A stretch of 23,946 bases of DNA from Methylotenera_A sp031429035 (GCA_031429035.1 JANOYU010000005.1:1-23946), one strand, 5' to 3'. Positions 14,613-22,230 are shown, numbered from the stretch's first letter. A program made the numbers and translations. The notes: generated from the letters alone by a model not told the origin.

Positions 14613-15511
14613 TAATGTTGAATCGGCGAGACTTTTTCAAACGGCTTAACGTCTTTATCATCGGCATCTTTATCATCCGCACCTTCTTCATCGCGTGCCC
14701 AAAAAAATCTATCTGGAATAAACTGCCCCATGCCAGGCCTAAAGCCATTTTTAAGCGTTTGCCATGTGTATTCTTGCGCTTCTTGAATCGCTTCTTCCAT
14801 GCTTAAACCATGCGCCAAACATGCCGCAATGGCGCTTGTAAGCGTGCAGCCGCTGCCATGATAACTGCCTGCCAGCCGCTCCCAATGATAAGCTTTAATC
14901 AGCCCGCTGGCGCCGTTACTGTTGCTGCCAAAAAGTGAATTCACCACATCTACACTGCGCTCGTGCGTGCCAGTAATTAGCACATATTCGGCACCCATTT
15001 CTAATAAGCGAATCGCCGCTTCATCTAATGACGTATGTTGAATTTCATCGTTATCTTCATAAAAAGCCAGTCGGCGCGCCTCTAAACTATTAGGCGTAAT
15101 TAAAGTGGCTTGTGGAAATAACAGCTCGCACATGGCGGCTTGCATTTCGTCGTTGGCCAGCTCATCGCCACGGCCAGAAGTTAAAATCGGGTCAATAATT
15201 AGCGGAACGTCTGGGTAATCGGCGACAATTTCTGCTATAACGGCGATATTTTCAATTGACCCTAAAAGTCCTAATTTAAACGCAGCAATTTGTACATCTT
15301 CTAAAATGGTGCGCGCTTGGTCGTTCACCCAATCGGCATCTAGCGCCATTACGCTCTCTACGCCCACCGTATCTTGTACGGTAATGCCAGTTACCACAGA
15401 AAGTGGATGACAACCAATGCTAGCCAGCGCCAAAATATCGGCCTGCAAACCCGCGCCACTGCTAGGGTCGGTGGCAGCGAAGGTGAGAACTACTGGTGGT
15501 GTTTCTGTCAT
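14612..15511 (-). CDS. thiD: Hydroxymethylpyrimidine/phosphomethylpyrimidine kinase
   Basis: It phosphorylates HMP twice to give HMP diphosphate, the partner substrate of ThiE. Ribokinase-like fold: FAATDPSSGAGLQADI at the N-terminus (the family has A-x-D-P-S/G-x-GAG-x-QAD), VVTGITVQDT, LITPNSLEARRL, and the anion-hole motif GSGCTLTSAIAACLA near residue 215. At 299 aa it is about 30 residues longer than a typical ThiD; the extra is a charged C-terminal tail with an imperfect tandem repeat (GADDKDADDKD). Possible start ATG 15511 with GAAAG upstream. It forms a two-gene operon with thiE, downstream of the tRNA-Gly. No TPP riboswitch is recognisable upstream. Confidence 0.95.
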   Translation of the reverse strand: MTETPPVVLTFAATDPSSGAGLQADILALASIGCHPLSVVTGITVQDTVGVESVMALDADWVNDQARTILEDVQIAAFKLGLLGSIENIAVIAEIVADYPDVPLIIDPILTSGRGDELANDEMQAAMCELLFPQATLITPNSLEARRLAFYEDNDEIQHTSLDEAAIRLLEMGAEYVLITGTHERSVDVVNSLFGSNSNGASGLIKAYHWERLAGSYHGSGCTLTSAIAACLAHGLSMEEAIQEAQEYTWQTLKNGFRPGMGQFIPDRFFWARDEEGADDKDADDKDVKPFEKVSPIQH

Positions 15512-15547
15512 TGCACACTTTCTATATTCTTAAAAATACAACTTGCT

Positions 15548-15630
15548 TGGAGCGGGTGACGGGAATCGAACCCGCGCTTTAAGCTAGGCAAGCTTGGAAA
15601 GCTAGCGTTCTGCCATTGAACTACACCCGC
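15548..15630 (-). tRNA. tRNA-Gly (anticodon TCC), enlarged variable region
   Basis: Reading the minus strand: acceptor GCGGGTG pairs perfectly with CACCCGC; D-arm GTTC/GAAC with AATGGCA loop; anticodon loop TTTCCAA (anticodon TCC at 15598-15596); T-arm GCGGG-TTCGATT-CCCGT; discriminator T and encoded CCA. The anticodon stem CTAGC/GCTTG has a T-T mismatch. The variable region is 13 nt (CCTAGCTTAAAGC) instead of the usual 4-5, giving 83 nt against about 74 for a normal tRNA-Gly. CTAGCTT occurs twice, in the anticodon stem and in the variable region, suggesting a duplication. The identity is firm; whether it is fully functional is less so. Confidence 0.9.
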
Positions 15631-15687
15631 ACGCTGAATACGTTTACTAAACCATTATTTTACTTTTTAATTAGGGTGCAGGCTACC

Positions 15688-17895
15688 TTAAAACTCCAGC
15701 GGGTCTATATCTATGCTCCAGCGTACTTTATTTGCCAATAAAAAACCTTTTATTTCTGGCATCCACATTTTGAGCAGGCGCTGCAAAGCCGCACGGCTAT
15801 TGGCTTGCAGCAGAAGTTGGCCGCGCTCCATACTTTTTAGGCGCTGCATTTGCGGACGAATAATATCGTAAACCATAACGCTATTTTTTAAATCAGCAGC
15901 ATTCAAATTTCGCGCGGCGTTTCTGGCTAAATGTAAAAATTTTTCTACCTCGGCAAAGTTATTCGATTCTGCCCGCAATAGTGCAAAAAAGCTACTTGGT
16001 GGAAACTGCATGGCTTTGCGTTCATGCAATAATTCATCGGCAAAACTCACATAATCTTGGCTGCGCAACGCATCAAACAAAGTATGTTGTGGAAAAGCCG
16101 TTTGTATCAGTACTTCGCCAGCCTTTTCGGCGCGCCCCGCGCGGCCTGCCACTTGCATCAATTGTGCGAATAACTTTTCACTGGCGCGAAAATCTGGGCT
16201 ATACAATGCGCTGTCGGTATCTAACACACCGACTAAAGTTAGATTTGGAAAATCGTGACCCTTTGCGAGCATTTGTGTGCCCACCAAAATATCCACCTCA
16301 CCCGCATGCACTTTACTTAACACCTCGGTCAGCGCATCTTTGCTACGCATGCTGTCGCGATCGACTCTGGCAATTTTTGCCGTAGGAAACAATGTTTGTA
16401 ACGTTTGCTCTAGCCGTTGCGTGGCTTGGCCGACTGGTTTTATATCGGCATTGCCGCAACTTGGGCACTGCACTGGGATTTTTTGCTCGGCACCACAATG
16501 GTGACATTTCAACCGTTTTTGGCTTAAATGTACAACAAGTTTGGCGCTGCAACGTGTACAAGCCGATGCCCACAAACACGCGTTGCAATGCAACACTGGT
16601 GCGTAACCACGGCGATTTAAAAATAACAGACTTTGCTCGCCTTTGCTTAAGCGCTCACGCAAGGCCTTGATTAATATAGGTGACAGGCCATTTTCAGTCG
16701 GCGATTTTGCAATATCAATGCAAAAAATACTTGGCAATTGCGCGTTTTGAATCGCGCGCTGTTTTAAGCTTAACAAGCCATATTGGGCTTTATTGGCATT
16801 ATGCCAAGTCTCCAGTGATGGCGTGGCGCTGCCCAAAATAATGGGGATATTCAGCTGCTTTGCGCGCACCATCGCCACATCGCGCGCGTGGTAACGCATG
16901 CCATCTTGCTGCTTATAGCTGCCATCGTGCTCTTCATCTATCACAATTAATTTTAAATTTGGCATCGGTGTAAATACACTCAGGCGCGTGCCAATCACAA
17001 TTTTAGCCACGCCAGTGCTGGCCGCCAGCCAATTTTGTAGGCGCTCACTCTCACTTAAATTGCTGTGCAAAGTCACTAGCGGATATTGACTTAAGCGGCT
17101 TCTAAAACGTGCTTCTAACTGTGGCGTTAAGTTGATTTCTGGTACTAATACCAACACTTGGGCACCTGTTTCATTAAAATCTGTAGTTTGTAAAATTTGC
17201 CGCAAAATTTGTATATAAACCTCGGTTTTACCGCTGCCAGTGATGCCATGCAATAACCACGGTTTAAAGCTGTGAGTAAGCGCTAACACCTGCGCAATCG
17301 CTTTTTGCTGCTCAGTGTTTAAGGTTGGCTCAACATTAGAAGATGGCATGGAAGCCTTCACTGCCAGCACTTCATGCTCAGCCACCAAATCTAAATTTTT
17401 AAGCTCGCCAATTGCTTTTTTCCAGCTTGATGAGATTAAAGCGAGTTCGCTAGGCCCTAGCATTGGTGCGGCCTGCAGGGCAGTGACAATTCGATGTAAA
17501 ACGACTTTTTTAGCGGTAATTTGGCTAATATCTGCGCCTTGCACCAAGCTATACGCAAATGCTTTACGCGAAACCGCTGGCTTAAGCTGCCGCAAGCGTA
17601 AGGGCAGGGCAGAGATTACGGCTTGGCCAAGCGGATAGTGGTAATAATCGGCACAAAATTGCAGCAGCTTAAAATCATTAAACACCACATCATCAAACAC
17701 ATGGCTGACAGGTTTTAGTTTTTCGATTGGGTAATCAGATGTTTGTTTTAGCGCCAACACCACGCCCACCAAATTGCGACCTGCAAACGGGACTATTACT
17801 CTACTGCCAATTTTTGCCACAAAGTCGCCAGCCAAATAATCAAAGCTGCGGTTTAGCGGCACATCGAGCGCAATATTGAGGATGGTGGGCGGCAT
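15688..17895 (-). CDS. priA: Primosomal protein N' (replication restart helicase PriA)
   Basis: This 735-aa superfamily 2 helicase reloads the replisome at stalled forks. The N-terminal 3'-DNA-binding domain starts ILNIALDVPLNRSFDYL. Walker A (GITGSGKTEVY) is near residues 217-227, the DEEH box is in LIVIDEEHDGSYKQQDG, and the later motifs LFLNRRGYAP and VGTQMLAKGHDFPNLTLVGVLDTD follow. Between them eight cysteines (CNACLWASACTRC...CHHCGAEQ...CPSCGN) form the two zinc sites. Length matches the family. The ATG at 17895 has no clear Shine-Dalgarno. It diverges from argS over an 82-base gap. Confidence 0.97.
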   Translation of the reverse strand: MPPTILNIALDVPLNRSFDYLAGDFVAKIGSRVIVPFAGRNLVGVVLALKQTSDYPIEKLKPVSHVFDDVVFNDFKLLQFCADYYHYPLGQAVISALPLRLRQLKPAVSRKAFAYSLVQGADISQITAKKVVLHRIVTALQAAPMLGPSELALISSSWKKAIGELKNLDLVAEHEVLAVKASMPSSNVEPTLNTEQQKAIAQVLALTHSFKPWLLHGITGSGKTEVYIQILRQILQTTDFNETGAQVLVLVPEINLTPQLEARFRSRLSQYPLVTLHSNLSESERLQNWLAASTGVAKIVIGTRLSVFTPMPNLKLIVIDEEHDGSYKQQDGMRYHARDVAMVRAKQLNIPIILGSATPSLETWHNANKAQYGLLSLKQRAIQNAQLPSIFCIDIAKSPTENGLSPILIKALRERLSKGEQSLLFLNRRGYAPVLHCNACLWASACTRCSAKLVVHLSQKRLKCHHCGAEQKIPVQCPSCGNADIKPVGQATQRLEQTLQTLFPTAKIARVDRDSMRSKDALTEVLSKVHAGEVDILVGTQMLAKGHDFPNLTLVGVLDTDSALYSPDFRASEKLFAQLMQVAGRAGRAEKAGEVLIQTAFPQHTLFDALRSQDYVSFADELLHERKAMQFPPSSFFALLRAESNNFAEVEKFLHLARNAARNLNAADLKNSVMVYDIIRPQMQRLKSMERGQLLLQANSRAALQRLLKMWMPEIKGFLLANKVRWSIDIDPLEF

Positions 17896-17977
17896 AAAAG
17901 TTATAGGTGAGTATAAAGCGTGCTTTAGGTTAAAATACTGTTTTTAGTAAATTAAGTTATTTTGAAAGTATAAAGTT

Positions 17978-19636
17978 TTGAAAGCGCATATTACCCATTT
18001 ATTGTCGCAAGCTGCCGCCAACATTAGCGCAGATGCAACGCAAATTACCATTGTACTAGACCGCCCAAAATCGGCCGAACATGGCGATTTTGCTAGTAAT
18101 TTAGCCATGCAGCTGGCAAAGCCGCTACGCCTAAATCCACGCATGATTGCTGAACAATTAATCGCTGCTTTGCCTAAAAGTGAGTATATCGCCAAAGTAG
18201 AAATTGCGGGCGCGGGCTTTATTAATTTCTTTTTAAACGCGGCCTCGCAACAAACTATTGTGGCGGAGATTTTGGCTGCAGGCGATGCGTTTGGCCGCAA
18301 TAACGTTGGCAAAAATGTGAAGGTTCAGGTGGAATTTGTATCTGCCAACCCCACAGGCCCGCTGCATGTGGGTCATGGACGCGGTGCGGCAGTGGGCGAT
18401 TGCTTGGCGCGCTTGCTAGACGCCAGCGGCTGGGATGTAACGCGCGAGTTTTATTATAACGACGCTGGCGCGCAGATTGAAAACTTGGTGATTTCGGTGC
18501 AGGCGCGTTGCCAAGGCATTGCGACGGATGATGCGCGCTTTCCTGAAAACGGTTATCGCGGCGATTATATTATGGACATTGCCAATGCGTTTTTAGCCAA
18601 ACAAACGGTGACAGCGGACGACATGCAGGTGACTGCAAGTGGTGACGTGAATGATGTGGAATCGGTGCGCACGTTTGCTGTTGCTTATTTGCGCCACGAG
18701 CAAGATTTAGATTTAAAGGCGTTTCAAATTAAATTTGATGTTTTCTCGCTAGAAAGCGCTTTATACAGTACGGGTAAAGTTGAAAATACTGTTCAAGCAC
18801 TGATAAAAAGCGGCAAAACCTATGAAGAAGGTGATGCGCTGTGGCTAAAAACCACCGATTTTGGCGACGATAAAGACCGCGTCATGCGTAAAAGTGACGG
18901 TGGCTATACTTATTTTGTGCCCGATGTGGCTTACCACCATGATAAATGGAATCGCGGCTTTAAGCGTGTAGTTAACGAGCAGGGTGCAGATCACCACAGT
19001 ACGATTACTAGAGTTAGAGCTGGCTTGCAGGCGCTTAACGTGGGTATTCCAGCCGCTTGGCCAGATTATGTATTGCACCAAATGGTAACGGTAATGCGCG
19101 GCGGCGAGGAAGTAAAACTAAGCAAGCGCGCAGGCAGTTATGTGACGTTGCGTGACTTGATTGATGAAGTTGGTTGCGATGCCACACGTTATTTTTTGGC
19201 GGCACGCAAAGCCGATTCGCAACTTATTTTTGATATTGATGTAGCTAAGTCACAAACCAACGATAACCCTGTGTATTACATTCAATATGCACATGCACGC
19301 ATTTGCAGCGTACTAAACCAATGGAACGGCGATGTAGGCACGCTAAAAATAGCTGATTTAACCCCATTAAGCGCACCAAACGAGGCAAAATTGATGCAGC
19401 GTTTAAGCGAATATCCCGAAATTGTGATGAATGCTGGAACTGATTTAGCACCACACGCCATTGCCAATTATTTAAAAGAATGTGCAAGTGATTTACATAG
19501 TTATTATAATGATACTAAGTTTTTGGTGGACGATACGCCAACCAAACTGGCGCGCTTGGCGTTAATAGTAGCAACCCAGCACGTGCTTAAAAATGGTTTG
19601 GGTTTACTGGGCGTCAGCGCACCTAATAAAATGTGA
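17978..19636 (+). CDS. argS: Arginyl-tRNA synthetase, TTG start
   Basis: This class I synthetase charges tRNA-Arg. It is 552 aa, close to the usual 555-580. FVSANPTGPLHVGHGRGAAVGD holds the HIGH motif as HVGH (residues 130-133); GGEEVKLSKRAG occupies the KMSK position; the C-terminal DALR anticodon-binding domain ends in LGVSAPNKM. The N-terminal Add-1 domain is present. The start must be TTG at 17978: an in-frame TGA lies at 17963-17965 and the next ATG is about 40 codons in, within conserved sequence. GAAAG (17964-17968) is the ribosome binding site. A TAAAAT -10-like box lies at 17931. The rare start may limit synthesis. Confidence 0.97.
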   Translation: MKAHITHLLSQAAANISADATQITIVLDRPKSAEHGDFASNLAMQLAKPLRLNPRMIAEQLIAALPKSEYIAKVEIAGAGFINFFLNAASQQTIVAEILAAGDAFGRNNVGKNVKVQVEFVSANPTGPLHVGHGRGAAVGDCLARLLDASGWDVTREFYYNDAGAQIENLVISVQARCQGIATDDARFPENGYRGDYIMDIANAFLAKQTVTADDMQVTASGDVNDVESVRTFAVAYLRHEQDLDLKAFQIKFDVFSLESALYSTGKVENTVQALIKSGKTYEEGDALWLKTTDFGDDKDRVMRKSDGGYTYFVPDVAYHHDKWNRGFKRVVNEQGADHHSTITRVRAGLQALNVGIPAAWPDYVLHQMVTVMRGGEEVKLSKRAGSYVTLRDLIDEVGCDATRYFLAARKADSQLIFDIDVAKSQTNDNPVYYIQYAHARICSVLNQWNGDVGTLKIADLTPLSAPNEAKLMQRLSEYPEIVMNAGTDLAPHAIANYLKECASDLHSYYNDTKFLVDDTPTKLARLALIVATQHVLKNGLGLLGVSAPNKM

Positions 19637-19687
19637 ATTGGTAAAATGTAACAATTAAAAATATAAAAAGAAAAATTAGAGGATAAC

Positions 19688-20296
19688 ATGAGTAAAGATT
19701 ACAAACCCGCCACCGCAAAAAGTAGTGGCAGCAAAGGCAGCCCTTTTTTTACTGGCTTGCTAATAGGGCTATTGCTGGGCGTTGGTTTATCGCTGTGGGT
19801 GACCATGTATTTAAAAGGCAGCGATAGCCCATTTGTAGATAACAAATTAAGCAAACCTGCGTTAGAAGCGCAAGCCAAAAAACTAGCGGCTAAAACAAAA
19901 ATAGAGGAAGACGTGCTGCCCAAAGAAGAAAGCCCAGAAAATGCAGCCAAGCAAGACAATAAATTTGATTTTTATACTATATTGCCCGAAACTGAAAGCA
20001 CCGTCACCGAGCAAGAAGTTAAAAACAACACCTTAATTAAAAAAGATAATTACTTCTTGCAAGTGGGTGCTTTTCAAGATGAGGCCGATGCCGATAACAT
20101 GAAAGCCAAGCTAGCACTGCAAGGCTTTGAGGCAGTGGTGCAAACTGCGACGATTCCAGAAAAAGGCGTATGGCACCGTGTGCGCGTTGGCCCATTAAGC
20201 GATATTACGCAAATTAATAAAATTCGTAGTGAGCTCACCACCAATGGCTTTAATACCGATTTAATTAAAGTGCACACCGAAACTAAAACCGAATAA
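19688..20296 (+). CDS. SPOR-domain membrane protein (FtsN-like)
   Basis: This 202-aa protein is a single-pass inner-membrane protein with a short cytoplasmic N-terminus (SKDYKPATAKSSGSKGS), one membrane helix (about residues 20-43), a long charged, low-complexity periplasmic linker and a C-terminal SPOR domain (about residues 120-198: NYFLQVGAFQDEADADNMKAKL...WHRVRVGPLSDITQINKIRSEL). SPOR domains bind denuded septal glycan, so it is probably recruited to the division site. FDFYTILPE near residue 95 is a motif of the betaproteobacterial FtsN-like/cell-division SPOR group. AGAGGA is the ribosome binding site. It follows argS by 51 bases and precedes dsbA, the usual order in betaproteobacteria. 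Probably one operon with argS. Confidence 0.9.
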   Translation: MSKDYKPATAKSSGSKGSPFFTGLLIGLLLGVGLSLWVTMYLKGSDSPFVDNKLSKPALEAQAKKLAAKTKIEEDVLPKEESPENAAKQDNKFDFYTILPETESTVTEQEVKNNTLIKKDNYFLQVGAFQDEADADNMKAKLALQGFEAVVQTATIPEKGVWHRVRVGPLSDITQINKIRSELTTNGFNTDLIKVHTETKTE

Positions 20297-20380
20297 GCGA
20301 ATCTGTTAATTTATTGTCATCTTTTATAGCCAGTTATCGTTAATACAGTTTGTAAGTTATTTAATATTGAAGGATTTTGT

Positions 20381-21058
20381 ATGAAAAAAGTATTTGCCAT
20401 TTTATTGTTATCTTTAGCTAGTTTAAGTTTTGCGCCAATGTCTTTGGCAGAAACGCCGCAGCCTGGCACCAATTTTGATGCCGTCGCGCAAGCTATTCCG
20501 ACAGAAAATGCCGCCAAGATTGAGGTAATGGAGATTTTTTGGTATGGCTGCATACACTGTTATCAAATGGATGCACCACTTAATGCGTGGGTAAAAAAAT
20601 TGCCTAGCGATGTTTACTTTAAACGCATGCCAGGCTTGCCAAACGCCAGCTGGGCGCCAATGGCTAAAGCGTTTTATGCCATGGAAACATTGGGTATAAG
20701 CGAAAAAATGCACACCCCATTGTTTGATGCAGTACACAAAAGCAAAAGCCTAAACCCAACAGATGAAAAAGCGATTATCGAGTGGATGACGTTGCAAAGT
20801 AAAATGGATAAATTAAAAGTTGAAGCTGCCTTTAAATCGTTCACCATTAACACCAACTTAAACCGCGCTGCGCAAATTTTTCGTGCATCTGGCGCAACAG
20901 GCGTACCCAGCTTAGTAATAGATGGTAAATATATTACATCTAGCACCATGAACGGCGGCAACGAACAAGCGCTTAAAGTGGCTGATTACATTATTGAAAA
21001 CGTGCGTAAAGAAAAATTAGCCACCAGCGCAAAAGCGACGCCTGCTGCAAAAAAGTAA
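20381..21058 (+). CDS. dsbA: Thiol:disulfide interchange protein DsbA, CIHC active site
   Basis: This periplasmic oxidase introduces disulfides into exported proteins. 225 aa, with a signal peptide (residues 1-23, SLA then ETP). The thioredoxin fold has FWYGC57-I-H-C60YQ as active site: the usual CPHC proline is isoleucine. The cis-proline is Pro176 in GATGVPSLVIDG. GAAGGA precedes the ATG at 20381. The conserved fold ends around residue 212; a lysine/alanine-rich tail (SAKATPAAKK) follows. In the next frame the tail would continue another 22 codons, SKAATTKVTPIKKVALPAK and so on, to a TAA at 21121, and one extra A in the six-A run near 21051 would join the frames. It is followed by a terminator. 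Confidence 0.93.
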   Translation: MKKVFAILLLSLASLSFAPMSLAETPQPGTNFDAVAQAIPTENAAKIEVMEIFWYGCIHCYQMDAPLNAWVKKLPSDVYFKRMPGLPNASWAPMAKAFYAMETLGISEKMHTPLFDAVHKSKSLNPTDEKAIIEWMTLQSKMDKLKVEAAFKSFTINTNLNRAAQIFRASGATGVPSLVIDGKYITSSTMNGGNEQALKVADYIIENVRKEKLATSAKATPAAKK

Positions 21059-21141
21059 GCAAGGCAGCCACTACTAAAGTTACACCAATTAAAAAAGTAG
21101 CCCTGCCAGCAAAAGTTAAATAAGCAATATTAACCCTTATT

Positions 21142-21168
21142 AACCCGCTAAAATTTAGCGGGTTTTTT
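21142..21168 (+). terminator. Intrinsic terminator of the argS-SPOR-dsbA series
   Basis: AACCCGCT (21142-21149), loop AAAATTT, AGCGGGTT (21157-21164), followed by a run of T. A strong terminator 84 bases after the dsbA stop and 18-20 bases after the alternative-frame stop at 21123. Confidence 0.9.
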
Positions 21169-21188
21169 ATTGTTTAAAATTTATCAGT

Positions 21189-21194
21189 TATACT
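21189..21194 (+). promoter_or_regulatory. Candidate -10 box just before the SDR start
   Basis: TATACT lies only six bases before the ATG at 21201, with no Shine-Dalgarno between. If used, transcription would begin at or near the ATG itself (a leaderless mRNA). No good -35 box is seen. Confidence 0.25.
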
Positions 21195-21200
21195 TTCGCT

Positions 21201-22067
21201 ATGAACATTTTCATTACAGGCGCATCTAGCGGCATTGGCCGCGCACTAGCGCACGAATATGCAAAGCGCTATTCATTAAGTACGAGCGAAAACAGCGTGC
21301 CTGCAAGCCGCATGGATACTGCCTCGCAGGGCAGTGATTTTAATAACAGCATAATTGGCTTAGCAGCAAGACGTAGTGAGCACTTACATATGCTGGCACA
21401 AACGCTGCAAAACCAATATGGCGTTACCTGTGCAATATACACAGTGGATGTGCGCGATAGTTTGGCCTGCCAACTAGCAGCACAAGATTTTATAGGCAAA
21501 TTTGGCGCACCCAATATTGTGATTGCTAGCGCAGGCGTCAGTCGTGGCACACTGACGGAACTGAGAGAAGACATACCCGCTTTTCAAGCCATCTTCGATA
21601 TCAATGTGATGGGCATGGTGCATACATTTCAGCCCTTTATCGCAGCCATGAAGCACGCTGCAAAATTAGGTGAAATAGCTCAGTTGATTGGCGTAGCCAG
21701 CGTTGCGGGCATACGCGGCATACCGGGTAGCGCCGCATACAGCGCCAGCAAATCGGCAGTCATTAGCTACTGCGAGAGCCTACGAGCTGAAATGCAACAT
21801 TTTAACATTCATGTATCTACCATTGCGCCAGGCTACATTCGCACCCCGATGACAGAAATTAACCAATACAAAATGCCGTTTTTAATGGATGCCGACGTGT
21901 TCGCGCACAAATTTGCCAACGCGGTTGAGGCCAAAGTACGCTTCAAAATTATTCCGTGGCAAATGGGTGTTGTGGCAAGGCTGATGCGCTTAATTCCAGC
22001 AGGTTTATGGGATTACCTAATGAAGAACGCACCGCATAAAAAGCGCATTGATTGGGATTGGCTTTAA
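21201..22067 (+). CDS. SDR-family NAD(P)-dependent oxidoreductase with repeat-derived insertion
   Basis: This is a short-chain dehydrogenase/reductase of unknown substrate, 288 aa (classical SDRs are about 250-265). Cofactor motif TGASSGIG (residues 6-13); SAG (110-112) where the family has NAG; Asn135; catalytic Ser167, Tyr180 and Lys184 (YSASK); then PGYIRTPM. The core is complete. Between residues about 24 and 51 there is an unusual stretch (YSLSTSENSVPASRMDTASQ...) where SDRs normally pass in 3-4 residues from the first helix to strand LGLAARR. This stretch coincides with palindromic repeat copy D. The insert adds roughly 25 residues in the NAD(P)-selectivity loop region, with the frame kept. 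The enzyme may still work; the effect on cofactor binding is not known. Confidence 0.9.
   Translation: MNIFITGASSGIGRALAHEYAKRYSLSTSENSVPASRMDTASQGSDFNNSIIGLAARRSEHLHMLAQTLQNQYGVTCAIYTVDVRDSLACQLAAQDFIGKFGAPNIVIASAGVSRGTLTELREDIPAFQAIFDINVMGMVHTFQPFIAAMKHAAKLGEIAQLIGVASVAGIRGIPGSAAYSASKSAVISYCESLRAEMQHFNIHVSTIAPGYIRTPMTEINQYKMPFLMDADVFAHKFANAVEAKVRFKIIPWQMGVVARLMRLIPAGLWDYLMKNAPHKKRIDWDWL
21297..21333 (+). repeat. Dispersed palindromic repeat, copy D, inside the SDR gene
   Basis: GTGCCTGCAAGCC (21297-21309), loop GCATGGATACT (21310-21320), GCCTCGCAGGGCA (21321-21333). Compared with copy A the loop differs at one base and the arms at a few. The frame through it encodes VPASRMDTASQG, with no stop. 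It lies on the coding strand in the same orientation as copy A. The upstream flank AAGTACGAGCGAAAACAGC resembles those of B and C. Confidence 0.8.
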
Positions 22068-22085
22068 AAATTTAAATCTTAACGA

Positions 22086-22122
22086 TGCCCTGCAAGCCAA
22101 TATCCATGCGGCCTCCAAAGCA
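22086..22122 (-). repeat. Dispersed palindromic repeat, copy E
   Basis: TGCCCTGCAAGCC (22086-22098), loop AATATCCATGC (22099-22109), GGCCTCCAAAGCA (22110-22122). The loop orientation is minus. The first arm is identical to copy A; the second is degraded. It lies 18 bases after the SDR stop, on the other strand, and about 107 bases beyond the ettA stop. Confidence 0.8.
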
Positions 22123-22152
22123 TTAACTTTTAAATTGTCGCAACTGTACCAA

Positions 22153-22230
22153 ATAAGCCGAGAACTAGGCATCCCGACGCAGACAGTACGATAAGTACGG
22201 CAAGGAGGGATAACAACGTTATCGGCTTAT
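22153..22230. repeat. Complex hairpin element between SDR and ettA
   Basis: An outer 9-bp stem ATAAGCCGA/TCGGCTTAT (22153-22161 and 22222-22230) continues through AAC/GTT (22163-22165 and 22218-22220), then ATCCC/GGGAT (22171-22175 and 22207-22211) and an inner GTAC/GTAC hairpin (22186-22189 and 22195-22198). The right end touches the ettA stop codon. It could act as a bidirectional terminator for the two convergent genes, or be a miniature mobile hairpin element. It differs in sequence from copies A-E. Confidence 0.55.

Noticed and set aside
15512..15547. TPP riboswitch upstream of thiD
   Set aside because: Only 36 bases separate the tRNA and thiD, and no CUGAGA-type thi-box motif is present.
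15981..16670. Overlapping plus-strand frames opposite priA
   Set aside because: Shadow frames of the PriA helicase and zinc-site region; cysteines there come from the complementary sequence.
2561..22122. CRISPR array
   Set aside because: The repeats are kilobases apart with no regular spacers and no cas genes.
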